From: Burkholderiales bacterium
GTDB lineage: Bacteria > Pseudomonadota > Gammaproteobacteria > Burkholderiales > Casimicrobiaceae
DNA: 11,922 nucleotides
Direction: 5' to 3'
NCBI GenBank assembly: GCA_031257235.1
Contig: JAIRPA010000020.1
Coordinates: 1-11,922 of the forward strand
Position 1 is the first letter of the stretch; each line of letters starts with the position of its first letter. The notes beneath the pieces are model-generated. The model was given only the letters and a program-made list of their open reading frames with translations. It made no database searches and was not told the origin of the DNA. Made by a program: the position numbers and the translations under genes. Below are positions 1-5,870 of this stretch, in pieces.

Positions 1-562
1 CGCGTTTGTGTTCAAAAGAGAGCATCAAACCGATCAAGGCGAACGCTTCAAAGCGCACGCAAAAATCGGTCGGCGGCAATCTTTTGATGCAGCCGATTAA
101 ATTGGCCATCACGGATAAAAATCGTCCCATCCCGCGGCTGTACAAAATATTGAACGCCTCGGTGGCGTTGGCTTCCTCGCGGACAATGAACGACATCCAA
201 CCTAAGTGATGTTTCCTTTTTGAAAAAAGCTCATCTATCCACTGACGACAAATCTTTTTAAGCAGAACAATCGCTTGGGCAGACGGCAATTCGCCCGATT
301 GAATCAACGGCAGGCTATCGCCCAAAAAGAGCTCAAAGCGGTCAATTTGCGCGCTCATTTCGCCGGCAATGTAATCGGCCACGGCAATGTAGAGTTTTTC
401 TTTACTGCCGAAATGGTAGGCAATGGACGCAATGTTGGTTTGGGCTTGGGCGGCAATTTCGCGGGTGGAGGCGCCCTCAAACCCTTGCTGACCAAATACG
501 ATCAACCCCGCCATGATGAGGCGGTGGCGCGTGTCGTCTTGAAGTTTTTCTTGTGTCAACAT
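1..562 (-). CDS. TetR-family transcriptional regulator, CecR/YbiH-like (3' end cut by window edge)
   Basis: This is a DNA-binding regulator with 187 residues visible; the C-terminus lies beyond the left edge. It begins MLTQEKLQDDTRHRLIMAG. Residues of about 10-57 form a TetR helix-turn-helix domain, with the block STREIAAQAQTNIASIAYHF followed by GSKEKLY. The rest (WMSFIVREEANATEAFNILY and the following ALIGLMLSF) resembles the ligand domain of E. coli CecR (YbiH), a regulator of an efflux operon. The ATG at 562 is the first in-frame ATG; no clear ribosome-binding site precedes it. The gene is divergent from lapA and read from the promoter at 631-659. Two inverted repeats at that promoter suggest autorepression, which is inference. 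Its targets, often an exporter next to such genes, would lie outside the window. The family call is firm; the CecR subgroup is probable. Confidence 0.88.
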   Translation of the reverse strand, partial: MLTQEKLQDDTRHRLIMAGLIVFGQQGFEGASTREIAAQAQTNIASIAYHFGSKEKLYIAVADYIAGEMSAQIDRFELFLGDSLPLIQSGELPSAQAIVLLKKICRQWIDELFSKRKHHLGWMSFIVREEANATEAFNILYSRGMGRFLSVMANLIGCIKRLPPTDFCVRFEAFALIGLMLSFEHKR

Positions 563-611
563 GGATGCCAAATAAATGGGTAGGAAATCATCGAAGGCTC
601 AAAAAAATGAA

Positions 612-629
612 CACATCACGAAGGATGTG
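612..629. promoter_or_regulatory. Candidate operator at the TetR-gene start site
   Basis: Inverted repeat with 6-bp perfect arms CACATC and GATGTG separated by 6 bp. It sits directly downstream of the -10 box and covers the expected transcription start, the usual place for a TetR autorepression operator. The function is inferred from position only. Confidence 0.45.
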
Positions 630-630
630 A

Positions 631-659
631 ATCATAATCGCCTCGGCAATTTATGTCAA
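631..659 (-). promoter_or_regulatory. Sigma70-type promoter of the TetR gene
   Basis: On the minus strand a perfect -35 TTGACA (659-654) is followed after 17 bp by TATGAT (636-631), one mismatch from the -10 consensus. Transcription would begin near 624, leaving a leader of about 60 nt before the ATG at 562. It is the best promoter match in the window, as expected for a gene kept silent by a repressor. Confidence 0.8.
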
Positions 660-673
660 TCAATCGTTTGATT
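658..673. promoter_or_regulatory. Candidate second operator upstream of the -35 box
   Basis: Inverted repeat AATCAA-TCGT-TTGATT with perfect 6-bp arms. It overlaps the upstream edge of the TTGACA box of the TetR-gene promoter. The arms differ from those of the repeat at 612-629, so both may not be bound by the same protein. Confidence 0.4.
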
Positions 674-728
674 AAATAAAAACGAATTGTAACAATGTTG
701 CTTTTGGGGTTCGGTTTTGGGGATTAGA

Positions 729-929
729 GGGTTCGGCAAAAAGCGGTACTTTTTTGCGGGAAAGGCGATAAAACCGGATTGCGGGTCGGAGCCCGCAATA
801 GACGGTGTTTCTGATCTCTGACCACTGACCGCTGACCGCTGACCTCTGACCTCTGACCTCTGACCTCTGACCTCTGACCTCTGACCTCTGACCACTGACC
901 ACTGATCCCTGATTCCTGATTCCTGAATC
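729..929 (+). repeat. Composite intergenic repeat, copy A (shortened core)
   Basis: Shares with copies B2 and C the head GGTTCGGCAAAAAG, then a short A-tract/T-tract palindrome. With B2 it shares ACCGGATTGCGGG and a stem of ATTGCGGG (778-785) with CCCGCAAT (792-799). It ends in the long heptamer array at 811-929. Compared with B2 and C, the first palindrome runs straight into the right half of the second hairpin, so the segment between them appears deleted. It lies between the divergent TetR gene and lapA and covers neither promoter. Confidence 0.8.
811..929. repeat. Heptamer tandem array, 17 units
   Basis: Exactly 17 consecutive 7-bp units of the form CTGAYYN with no gaps. In order they are one CTGATCT, one CTGACCA, two CTGACCG, seven identical CTGACCT, two CTGACCA, one CTGATCC, two CTGATTC and a final CTGAATC. 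The centre is homogeneous and the edges degenerate, the usual result of slippage or unequal exchange. Because 7 is not a multiple of 3, the array reads open in several frames and makes spurious repetitive ORFs. Confidence 0.95.
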
Positions 930-1010
930 ACTTTTTGCCGCCCCCTTTCCCGCCCTTTCTTTTTTCTCCCAATCGGGCTATAAAGGCAGTTTCTGCCCTT
1001 CGCAAAATCT

Positions 1011-1016
1011 TACAAT
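1011..1016 (+). promoter_or_regulatory. Possible -10 box for lapA-lapB
   Basis: TACAAT lies 39 bp before the lapA start, but no convincing -35 box stands 16-18 bp upstream. It is the best candidate between the heptamer array and lapA. Weak assignment. Confidence 0.3.
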
Positions 1017-1054
1017 CTTGCCAAGGTCTTTATTTGAACGATAACGAGGAAATT

Positions 1055-1456
1055 ATGGCTGTTTTTCGCTATTTAGGGATGCTTGCGGTTGCGCTGGTGA
1101 TTATACTTTTGGCTATTTTCAACGCTGACAATGTCACGTTCAGCTTTTTTGGCGTCAGAACGTGGCAGGCGCCGTTGATTCTGATGCTTTTTATCACGCT
1201 TGTGTTGGGCATTCTTTTGGGGATGTTTTTTTCGTTTTTAAAAACCCTTTCCGCCAAACGACAGCACAAGAAAAAAGCGGCAGAAAAAAATAACGCCCCC
1301 CAAAATCTTGACGTTCCCGTCGTCTCCGGTTTGCAAAATTTCGAGGCTGATAGTACCCTTCCCGAAAGCGGTTTAAAAACGTCGGACAACCCCTCATGGG
1401 CGGACGCCGACGCCAAAAAAACCAAAGATGAGCCTTTCACCGGAACCGGCGTTTGA
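1055..1456 (+). CDS. lapA: LapA-family inner-membrane protein (lipopolysaccharide assembly protein A, DUF1049)
   Basis: A small membrane protein of 133 residues that in E. coli partners LapB in controlling lipopolysaccharide synthesis. Two hydrophobic segments are visible: residues about 4-22 (YLGMLAVALVIILLAIFNAD) and about 35-58, joined by the family hallmark NADNVTFSFFG. A basic stretch (KRQHKKKAAEK) follows, then a hydrophilic tail of about 60 residues that makes it longer than the roughly 100-residue E. coli protein. The ATG at 1055 has GAGGA (1046-1050) close upstream and matches the family N-terminus; the open frame runs back to 935 but the extra residues lack family character. lapB follows after 126 bp in the same direction, the expected partner. 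Confidence 0.88.
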   Translation: MAVFRYLGMLAVALVIILLAIFNADNVTFSFFGVRTWQAPLILMLFITLVLGILLGMFFSFLKTLSAKRQHKKKAAEKNNAPQNLDVPVVSGLQNFEADSTLPESGLKTSDNPSWADADAKKTKDEPFTGTGV

Positions 1457-1486
1457 TCGTGTTTGCACAAAGTTATCATTGTCTTT

Positions 1487-1523
1487 GCAAAGCAAAACCG
1501 GCAACGATTTTTTTGCAAAAGGC
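1487..1523 (+). repeat. Possible degenerate remnant of the repeat in the lapA-lapB gap
   Basis: The string GCAAAGCAAAACCGGCAACG, then a run of seven T, then GCAAAAGGC, follows the order of the second hairpin in copies B2 and C: A-rich arm, ACCGGCAA core, T-tract, GnAAAAGGC. The right half of the GC stem is missing, so no terminator can form. It could be chance similarity in AT-rich DNA. Confidence 0.25.
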
Positions 1524-1582
1524 TTCAAAATGCGGGTTTTCACCGTGACACTTTTTGTGATTTAAAGGGGAAAGGGCAAAGT

Positions 1583-2782
1583 ATGCACATTGAGCTTTGG
1601 TGGTTGTTGCTCATTCCCGCAGTGTTTTTTACTTTGGGTTGGGTTGCGGCGCGTATCGATATTCGCCAACTGTTGACGGAAGCGCGAGAACTGCCCCGCA
1701 CCTATTTTGAAGGGCTCAATCATTTGTTAAATGACGAGCCTGAGAAAGCGATCAATGCGTTTATGGTAGCTGCCGATAAAGATAAAGATTCCAAATCCTT
1801 GGATTTACATTTTGCGTTGGGGACGTTATTCCGTCGTCAGGGAGAATTTTCCCGCGCCATCCGCATTCATAAGTCCCTCTTGGAGCGTCCTTCACTCACC
1901 AAAGAAGAGCGAGAGCGCGCGCAATTTGAATTGGCGCAAGACTTTCATCGCGCGGGGCTTTTGGATCGCGCGGAAAAAATCTTCCAAGAATTGGAGGGCG
2001 CCAAATTTGAAGGTCGCGCCTTAAACGACTTACTCGAAATCTACGAGACCGAGAAAAAATGGACGGAGGCGATTCGCGTTCGCAAACAAATGGACGATCT
2101 CGCCAAAACGCCGAGCTTCAAAGAAATCGCGCAATATTATTGTGAATTGGCGCAAGAGGCGATTGTGGAGGGCAACCTCGACGCGGCGCGTGAGCATTTG
2201 GAACACGCGTTTGAAGAACATCGCGGATGCGCGCGCGCTTACTTGTTAAAAGGAGACATCGCGTTTACACGCAACTTCACCGATAAAGCCTTGTCCATCT
2301 GGGGCAGTATTGCTTCGCACGCGCCGGGGTCCTTAGGGTTGGCGGCGGATCGCGTAATGAAACTCTTCCGTGATTGCGAATCCGAAGAACAACGATTACA
2401 CGGGATACGGCTTTTGGCAAGCTGGCAACAAGAACACCCCTCCCCGGATATTTTTACGGCGGTGTTTGAGTTAAGCCGCTCGTTTGAGCCGGTCGAAAAA
2501 ACCATACGACGCATTAAAGACGAAATCGACAAACGCCCTTCATTGATCAACCTCAATCATTTGTTGGACATGCAGATTTTGAACGCGCAAAGCCAAGCCG
2601 AACAACAAAATCTGGCGCAGGTCAAAGAACTGATTACGCCGTACCTGAAAAAGACCGGTTTTTATCGTTGTTCGTATTGCGGATTCCGCTCCCGCAATTA
2701 TTATTGGCGTTGTCCGGGGTGCCAAAAATGGGAAACCACCAACGCGCATCGCAACGATATTTCCGAGGGGTTTAATCACTAA
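1583..2782 (+). CDS. lapB: Lipopolysaccharide assembly protein B (LapB/YciM), TPR protein with rubredoxin-like zinc domain
   Basis: 399 residues; E. coli LapB has 389. The protein is membrane-anchored with its bulk in the cytoplasm. In enterobacteria it helps FtsH degrade LpxC and so limits LPS synthesis. Visible parts in order: an N-terminal membrane helix (ELWWLLLIPAVFFTLGWVAA, residues 4-23); a long helical region with TPR-like repeats from about 40 to 350 (for example ALGTLFRRQGEFSRAIRIH and FELAQDFHRAGLLDRAEKIF); and a C-terminal zinc knuckle with C363, C366, C377 and C380 (YRCSYCGFRSRNYYWRCPGC). The ATG at 1583 is chosen over in-frame upstream codons because it gives the canonical N-terminus and has AAAGGG (1571-1576) six bases before it. 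All four cysteines are present, so the domain looks intact. Repeat copy B1 begins four bases past the stop. Confidence 0.95.
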   Translation: MHIELWWLLLIPAVFFTLGWVAARIDIRQLLTEARELPRTYFEGLNHLLNDEPEKAINAFMVAADKDKDSKSLDLHFALGTLFRRQGEFSRAIRIHKSLLERPSLTKEERERAQFELAQDFHRAGLLDRAEKIFQELEGAKFEGRALNDLLEIYETEKKWTEAIRVRKQMDDLAKTPSFKEIAQYYCELAQEAIVEGNLDAAREHLEHAFEEHRGCARAYLLKGDIAFTRNFTDKALSIWGSIASHAPGSLGLAADRVMKLFRDCESEEQRLHGIRLLASWQQEHPSPDIFTAVFELSRSFEPVEKTIRRIKDEIDKRPSLINLNHLLDMQILNAQSQAEQQNLAQVKELITPYLKKTGFYRCSYCGFRSRNYYWRCPGCQKWETTNAHRNDISEGFNH

Positions 2783-2786
2783 AGCT

Positions 2787-2912
2787 ATTCGCCCAAAAGT
2801 AAAAACCTACACTCGGCGCCAAAAAGTGGTACTTTTTGGCGGTAAGGATTGCCAAAAAAGGACAAGCAAAGCCTGATCCTTTTTTGCAAGGGGACGCCGC
2901 CCTCGGCGTCCC
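2787..2912 (+). repeat. Composite intergenic repeat, copy B1
   Basis: Its first 24 bases (2787-2810) match the head of copy C (5639-5662) at 20 positions. Next comes a palindrome with perfect 11-bp arms CGCCAAAAAGT (2817-2827) and ACTTTTTGGCG (2831-2841), then the A-tract/T-tract hairpin at 2852-2887. A GC-rich stem follows with 9-bp arms GGGACGCCG (2891-2899) and CGGCGTCCC (2904-2912). No heptamer array is attached. The copy starts four bases after the lapB stop codon. Confidence 0.75.
2852..2887 (+). terminator. Intrinsic terminator of lapA-lapB, formed by repeat copy B1
   Basis: Arms CAAAAAAGGA (2853-2862) and TCCTTTTTTG (2877-2886) are perfectly complementary and enclose a smaller imperfect stem (CAAGC with GCCTG around an AAA loop). 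The six-T run after the stem suits termination of plus-strand transcription leaving lapB, and the matching A-run would serve the other strand. About 70 bp past the lapB stop. Confidence 0.6.
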
Positions 2913-2970
2913 GAAAAGCATTAAAAACGCGGAATCAACCTTTTCCCTTCGTAATCTCTCACACTTCGTC

Positions 2971-3103
2971 ATTGCGGGCTCCGACCCGCAATCCGGTTTT
3001 TCCGCCCTTTCCGCAAAAAAGTAACCGGCTTTGCCGGTACTTTTTTGGTAACTCTTACCGGCAAAAAGTATTACTTTTTGCCGAACCCACTGATTCCTGA
3101 CTC
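2971..3103 (-). repeat. Composite intergenic repeat, copy B2 (inverted relative to B1)
   Basis: Read on the minus strand: two heptamers (GAGTCAG and GAATCAG, 3103-3090), the head GGGTTCGGC, and a palindrome with perfect 12-bp arms (3059-3070 and 3072-3083). The A/T-tract hairpin at 3014-3047 follows, then an ACCGGATTGCGGG segment forming a stem between 2971-2978 and 2985-2992. It is the most complete relative of copy A. The head end overlaps the 3' end of kdsA and supplies its stop codon. Confidence 0.85.
3014..3047 (-). terminator. Intrinsic terminator of pyrG-kdsA, formed by repeat copy B2
   Basis: GC-rich stem ACCGGC (3024-3029) with GCCGGT (3033-3038) around a TTT loop, extended through one bulged A by CAAAAAAG (3014-3021) pairing with CTTTTTTG (3040-3047). 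Tracts of six A and six T on either side make it symmetrical, so it could terminate from both directions. On the minus strand it starts seven bases past the kdsA stop. Confidence 0.7.
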
Positions 3104-3912
3104 CCTTTCACGGCATCATCCAAAATCTTTAAGGTGTGCAGCAAGGGTTTCATTTCAGACAAACGCCAACTGTTGGGTCCGTCCGATTTTGCGTGGTCGG
3201 GGTCGGGATGCGTTTCCATGAAAAGCCCAGCAATGCCCACCGCCACGGCGGCGCGCGCCAACACCGGCACAAATTCACGCTGCCCGCCGCTGGAGGTGCC
3301 CAACCCGCCCGGCAACTGCACCGAGTGCGTGGCGTCAAACACCACGGGGCAACCGGTTTGACGCATGATGGCAAGCGAGCGCATGTCAGAAACTAAATTG
3401 TGATACCCGAAGGTCGTCCCGCGCTCACACACCATCATATTGTCTTTTTTATTGACGGCACGCGCTTTGGCGACCACTGACATCATGTCTTCCGGCGCTA
3501 AAAACTGACCTTTTTTGATGTTGACCGGCAAGCCCGTTTGGGCGACGGCTTGAATAAAATCGGTTTGCCGACACAAAAACGCCGGCGTTTGCAAGACATC
3601 CACCACGCTCACCACCGCGGGCAATTCGTCCACCGTGTGAACGTCCGTCAACACCGGCACGCCGATTTGACGCTTGACCTCGGACAACACATGAAGCCCT
3701 TCGTCGATTCCGATGCCGCGAAAACTTGTGTCCGAACTGCGGTTGGCTTTGTCGTAAGACGATTTAAAAATAAACGGAATCCCCAAAGAGGCGGTGATTT
3801 CTTTTAAAACACCCGCCACATCGCATTGCAAGGATAAGGACTCCACCACGCAAGGTCCCGCTATCAAAAAAAACGGGTGGGACAAGCCCACCTCAAAACC
3901 GCACAATCGCAT
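3055..3912 (-). CDS. kdsA: 3-deoxy-8-phosphooctulonate synthase (KDO-8-phosphate synthase)
   Basis: A cytoplasmic enzyme that joins phosphoenolpyruvate and D-arabinose 5-phosphate into KDO-8-phosphate, the precursor of the LPS inner-core sugar. The sequence has 285 residues. Recognisable blocks are FFLIAGPCVVES (about 14-25), FKSSYDKANRSS (about 49-60), PVLTDVH (86-92), VNIKKGQFL, VCERGTTFGY, FDATHSVQLPGG and METHPDPDHAKSDGPN. The start at 3912 is preceded by AAGGGGA in the pyrG end. It shares one base with the pyrG stop (TAATG), showing translational coupling; longer upstream extensions would lie inside pyrG and are rejected. The family-conserved end (LKILDDAVKG) is followed by an unrelated tail, SQESVGSAKSNTFCR, encoded entirely by repeat copy B2 (3055-3102). 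The core is complete and should be active. Confidence 0.95.
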   Translation of the reverse strand: MRLCGFEVGLSHPFFLIAGPCVVESLSLQCDVAGVLKEITASLGIPFIFKSSYDKANRSSDTSFRGIGIDEGLHVLSEVKRQIGVPVLTDVHTVDELPAVVSVVDVLQTPAFLCRQTDFIQAVAQTGLPVNIKKGQFLAPEDMMSVVAKARAVNKKDNMMVCERGTTFGYHNLVSDMRSLAIMRQTGCPVVFDATHSVQLPGGLGTSSGGQREFVPVLARAAVAVGIAGLFMETHPDPDHAKSDGPNSWRLSEMKPLLHTLKILDDAVKGSQESVGSAKSNTFCR

Positions 3913-5570
3913 TACGTCCCCTTTTTTTGTTGGCGCGTTTGATAGTCCAACGCAGCCGTGATGAATGCCGTGAACAAGGGATGCCCCCGACGCGGATTCG
4001 ACGTAAATTCCGGATGAAACTGACACCCGAAAAACCACGGATGACCGGGCAATTCCACAATCTCACACAAGGGCTTATCGTTTAAGTGGTAGCTGGTGGC
4101 GCGTGCGGAAACAATCAGCCCCGCTTCTTCCAATCTGGGCAAATAGTGATTGTTGACTTCATAACGATGACGATGCCGCTCGGTGACGGTTTCACCGTAA
4201 ATGCGACGCGCCAAAGTGTCCGGTCGGGTTTGGCAGACCTGCGTGCCCAAACGCATGGTGCCGCCCATGTCGGAATCCGAAGAACGCCGCTCGACCTTGC
4301 CGTCAAAGTTTTGCCATTCGGTGATGAGCGCCACAACCGGATGCGGGGTCTCCGGGTTAAATTCGGTACTGTTGGCATCGGTGAGCCCCGCTTCGTGCCG
4401 CGCAAACTCAATCAACGCCAACTGCATCCCTAAGCAAATCCCCAGATAAGGCACGTGATTGAGCCGCGCATAGCGAATCGCGGCAATTTTGCCTTCCACC
4501 CCGCGTTTGCCAAAGCCCCCCGGCACCAAGATCGCGTCCACCTCCCGCAACATCGCCGCGGGATCGTTGGACTCAAACCGCTCCGAATCAAAATATTTAA
4601 TATTGACTTTGGTTTTGGTGTGGATGCCCGCGTGGATCAAGGCTTCGGCAAGCGACTTGTACGATTCGATCAAGTCAACATATTTGCCGACCATCGCAAT
4701 CGTGACCGAATGTTCCGGGTTTTCCTGCGCGCTGATGAGGTTCTTCCAATCGGATAAATCCGCAGGATTGGATTCAATCGCCAAAGTGCGACACACGATT
4801 TCATCCAACTTTTCGCGCTGTAAGTTAAGCGGGATTTTATAAATGGAATCTGCGTCTAAAACGGGAATCACCGCCTCAGGCGGGACATTGGTAAAAAGCG
4901 CGATTTTGCGACGGTCTCCGTCCGGCAAAGGACGATCCGCGCGACACAAAAGCACATTGGGCTGGATGCCGATACTGCGCAATTCTTTGACGGAATGTTG
5001 TGTCGGCTTGGTTTTCATTTCCCCGGCGGTGGGAATATACGGCACGAGCGTTAAATGAATATAACAACATTGATGATCGCCCATCGTGATGCCCATTTGC
5101 CGCACGGCTTCCAAGAAGGGTAAGGATTCAATATCGCCCACCGTGCCGCCGACTTCCACAATCGCCACATCCGCATCCCCCGCACCGCGCACGATCCATT
5201 CTTTGATTTCATCGGTGATGTGGGGAATGACCTGCACCGTGCCGCCAAGGTACGCGCCGCGTCGCTCTTTGCGCAACACGCTTTCGTAGATTTGCCCGGT
5301 CGTGAAATTGTTGTTTTTGTGCATGTGAACGCCGGTAAAGCGTTCGTAGTGTCCTAAATCAAGATCGGTCTCCGCGCCGTCTTCCGTGACGAACACTTCG
5401 CCATGCTGGAACGGGTTCATCGTGCCCGGATCGACGTTGATGTAAGGATCAAGTTTTAGATTGGTCACGCGGATACCGCGCGCGGCAAGAATAGCCGATA
5501 AAGAGGCGGCGGCAATGCCTTTCCCTAAAGAAGAGACCACCCCGCCGGTCACAAAGACGAACTTCGTCAT
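3912..5570 (-). CDS. pyrG: CTP synthase (glutamine-hydrolysing)
   Basis: A cytoplasmic enzyme that aminates UTP to CTP using ATP and glutamine. The sequence has 552 residues; E. coli PyrG has 545. The N-terminal synthetase domain (about 1-268) opens MTKFVFVTGGVVSSLGKGIA with the P-loop-like GGVVSSLGKG, followed by KLDPYINVDPGTM, HGEVFVTEDGAETDLDLGHYERF and VGGTVGDIESLPF. The C-terminal class-I glutaminase domain shows the oxyanion block LVPGGFG and the triad C379 (GICLGMQ), H519 and E521 (CQFHPEF). All key residues are present. The start at 5570 gives the canonical N-terminus; the leader is short and lacks a strong ribosome-binding site. Its stop overlaps the kdsA start by one base. CTP is also used to activate KDO, which may explain the widespread pyrG-kdsA pairing. 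Confidence 0.97.
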   Translation of the reverse strand: MTKFVFVTGGVVSSLGKGIAAASLSAILAARGIRVTNLKLDPYINVDPGTMNPFQHGEVFVTEDGAETDLDLGHYERFTGVHMHKNNNFTTGQIYESVLRKERRGAYLGGTVQVIPHITDEIKEWIVRGAGDADVAIVEVGGTVGDIESLPFLEAVRQMGITMGDHQCCYIHLTLVPYIPTAGEMKTKPTQHSVKELRSIGIQPNVLLCRADRPLPDGDRRKIALFTNVPPEAVIPVLDADSIYKIPLNLQREKLDEIVCRTLAIESNPADLSDWKNLISAQENPEHSVTIAMVGKYVDLIESYKSLAEALIHAGIHTKTKVNIKYFDSERFESNDPAAMLREVDAILVPGGFGKRGVEGKIAAIRYARLNHVPYLGICLGMQLALIEFARHEAGLTDANSTEFNPETPHPVVALITEWQNFDGKVERRSSDSDMGGTMRLGTQVCQTRPDTLARRIYGETVTERHRHRYEVNNHYLPRLEEAGLIVSARATSYHLNDKPLCEIVELPGHPWFFGCQFHPEFTSNPRRGHPLFTAFITAALDYQTRQQKKGT

Positions 5571-5595
5571 AACGAACGCCCAATGGAAAAGGCGT

Positions 5596-5604
5596 ATTCT
5601 ATCA
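5596..5604 (-). promoter_or_regulatory. Extended -10 promoter of pyrG-kdsA
   Basis: On the minus strand TGA-TAGAAT (5604-5596) fits an extended -10 element. The position where a -35 box would fall lies in the heptamer array of repeat copy C and has no good match. The start site would be near 5589, giving a leader of about 20 nt. Confidence 0.5.
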
Positions 5605-5607
5605 GAT

Positions 5608-5841
5608 GTCAGGAATCAGGAATCAGGGATCAGAGGTTATTCGGCAAAAAGTAAACCCCTACTTTTTGCCGGTTGAAGTGAGCAAAAAAGCACCGGCAAA
5701 GCCGGATACTTTTTTGTAGAAAAGGCGGCGTGGATTCTGCGACTACGTTTGCTAAAGCAAACTTCTCGCAGAATGACGAGCTCTGATTCCTGATTCCTGA
5801 TTCCTGACTTTGCCGAACCCATTCCGAATTCCGAATTCCAA
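5608..5841 (+). repeat. Composite intergenic repeat, copy C (heptamer arrays at both ends)
   Basis: The left edge holds four heptamers of ATCAGGA type (5608-5635). Head ATTCGG then leads into a hairpin with perfect 12-bp arms CGGCAAAAAGTA (5642-5653) and TACTTTTTGCCG (5660-5671). The A/T-tract hairpin at 5682-5717 follows. A third stem-loop has arms ATTCTGCGA (5734-5742) and TCGCAGAAT (5766-5774) enclosing GTTTGC/GCAAAC. The right edge holds four heptamers of CTGATTC type (5783-5810), the reverse complement of the left ones, then TTGCCGAACCC and three ATTCCGA-type heptamers (5821-5841). Inverted ends give it the look of a miniature mobile element. Confidence 0.85.
5682..5717. terminator. Bidirectional terminator-like hairpin in repeat copy C
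   Basis: Stem CCGGC (5693-5697) with GCCGG (5701-5705) around AAA, then a small internal loop, then CAAAAAAG (5683-5690) pairing with CTTTTTTG (5709-5716). It has the shape of an intrinsic terminator on both strands. It lies upstream of both divergent genes, pyrG and ribF, so no gene obviously needs it; it could at most block stray transcription. Confidence 0.45.
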
Positions 5842-5870
5842 ACTCCCCTCCGCGTGCCTTAGTGTCAATC

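Noticed and set aside
556..591. 11-codon upstream ORF (MISYPFIWHPC) whose stop overlaps the TetR-gene ATG
   Set aside because: It has no ribosome-binding site and no sign of conservation can be judged from one sequence; a short open frame in a 60-nt leader is expected by chance.
811..929. CRISPR array
   Set aside because: Units are 7 bp and directly contiguous, with no spacers and no cas genes nearby.
656..931. Minus-strand ORFs of 76-91 residues with repetitive GQRSEVRGQRSEV-type sequence
   Set aside because: They are translations of the heptamer array; a 7-bp repeat gives a 21-bp period that stays open in several frames. No start signal or family resemblance.
3913..4038. Longer kdsA start inside pyrG
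   Set aside because: The extra 42 residues overlap the conserved pyrG C-terminus in another frame; the TAATG start at 3912 with AAGGGGA upstream gives the normal KdsA N-terminus.
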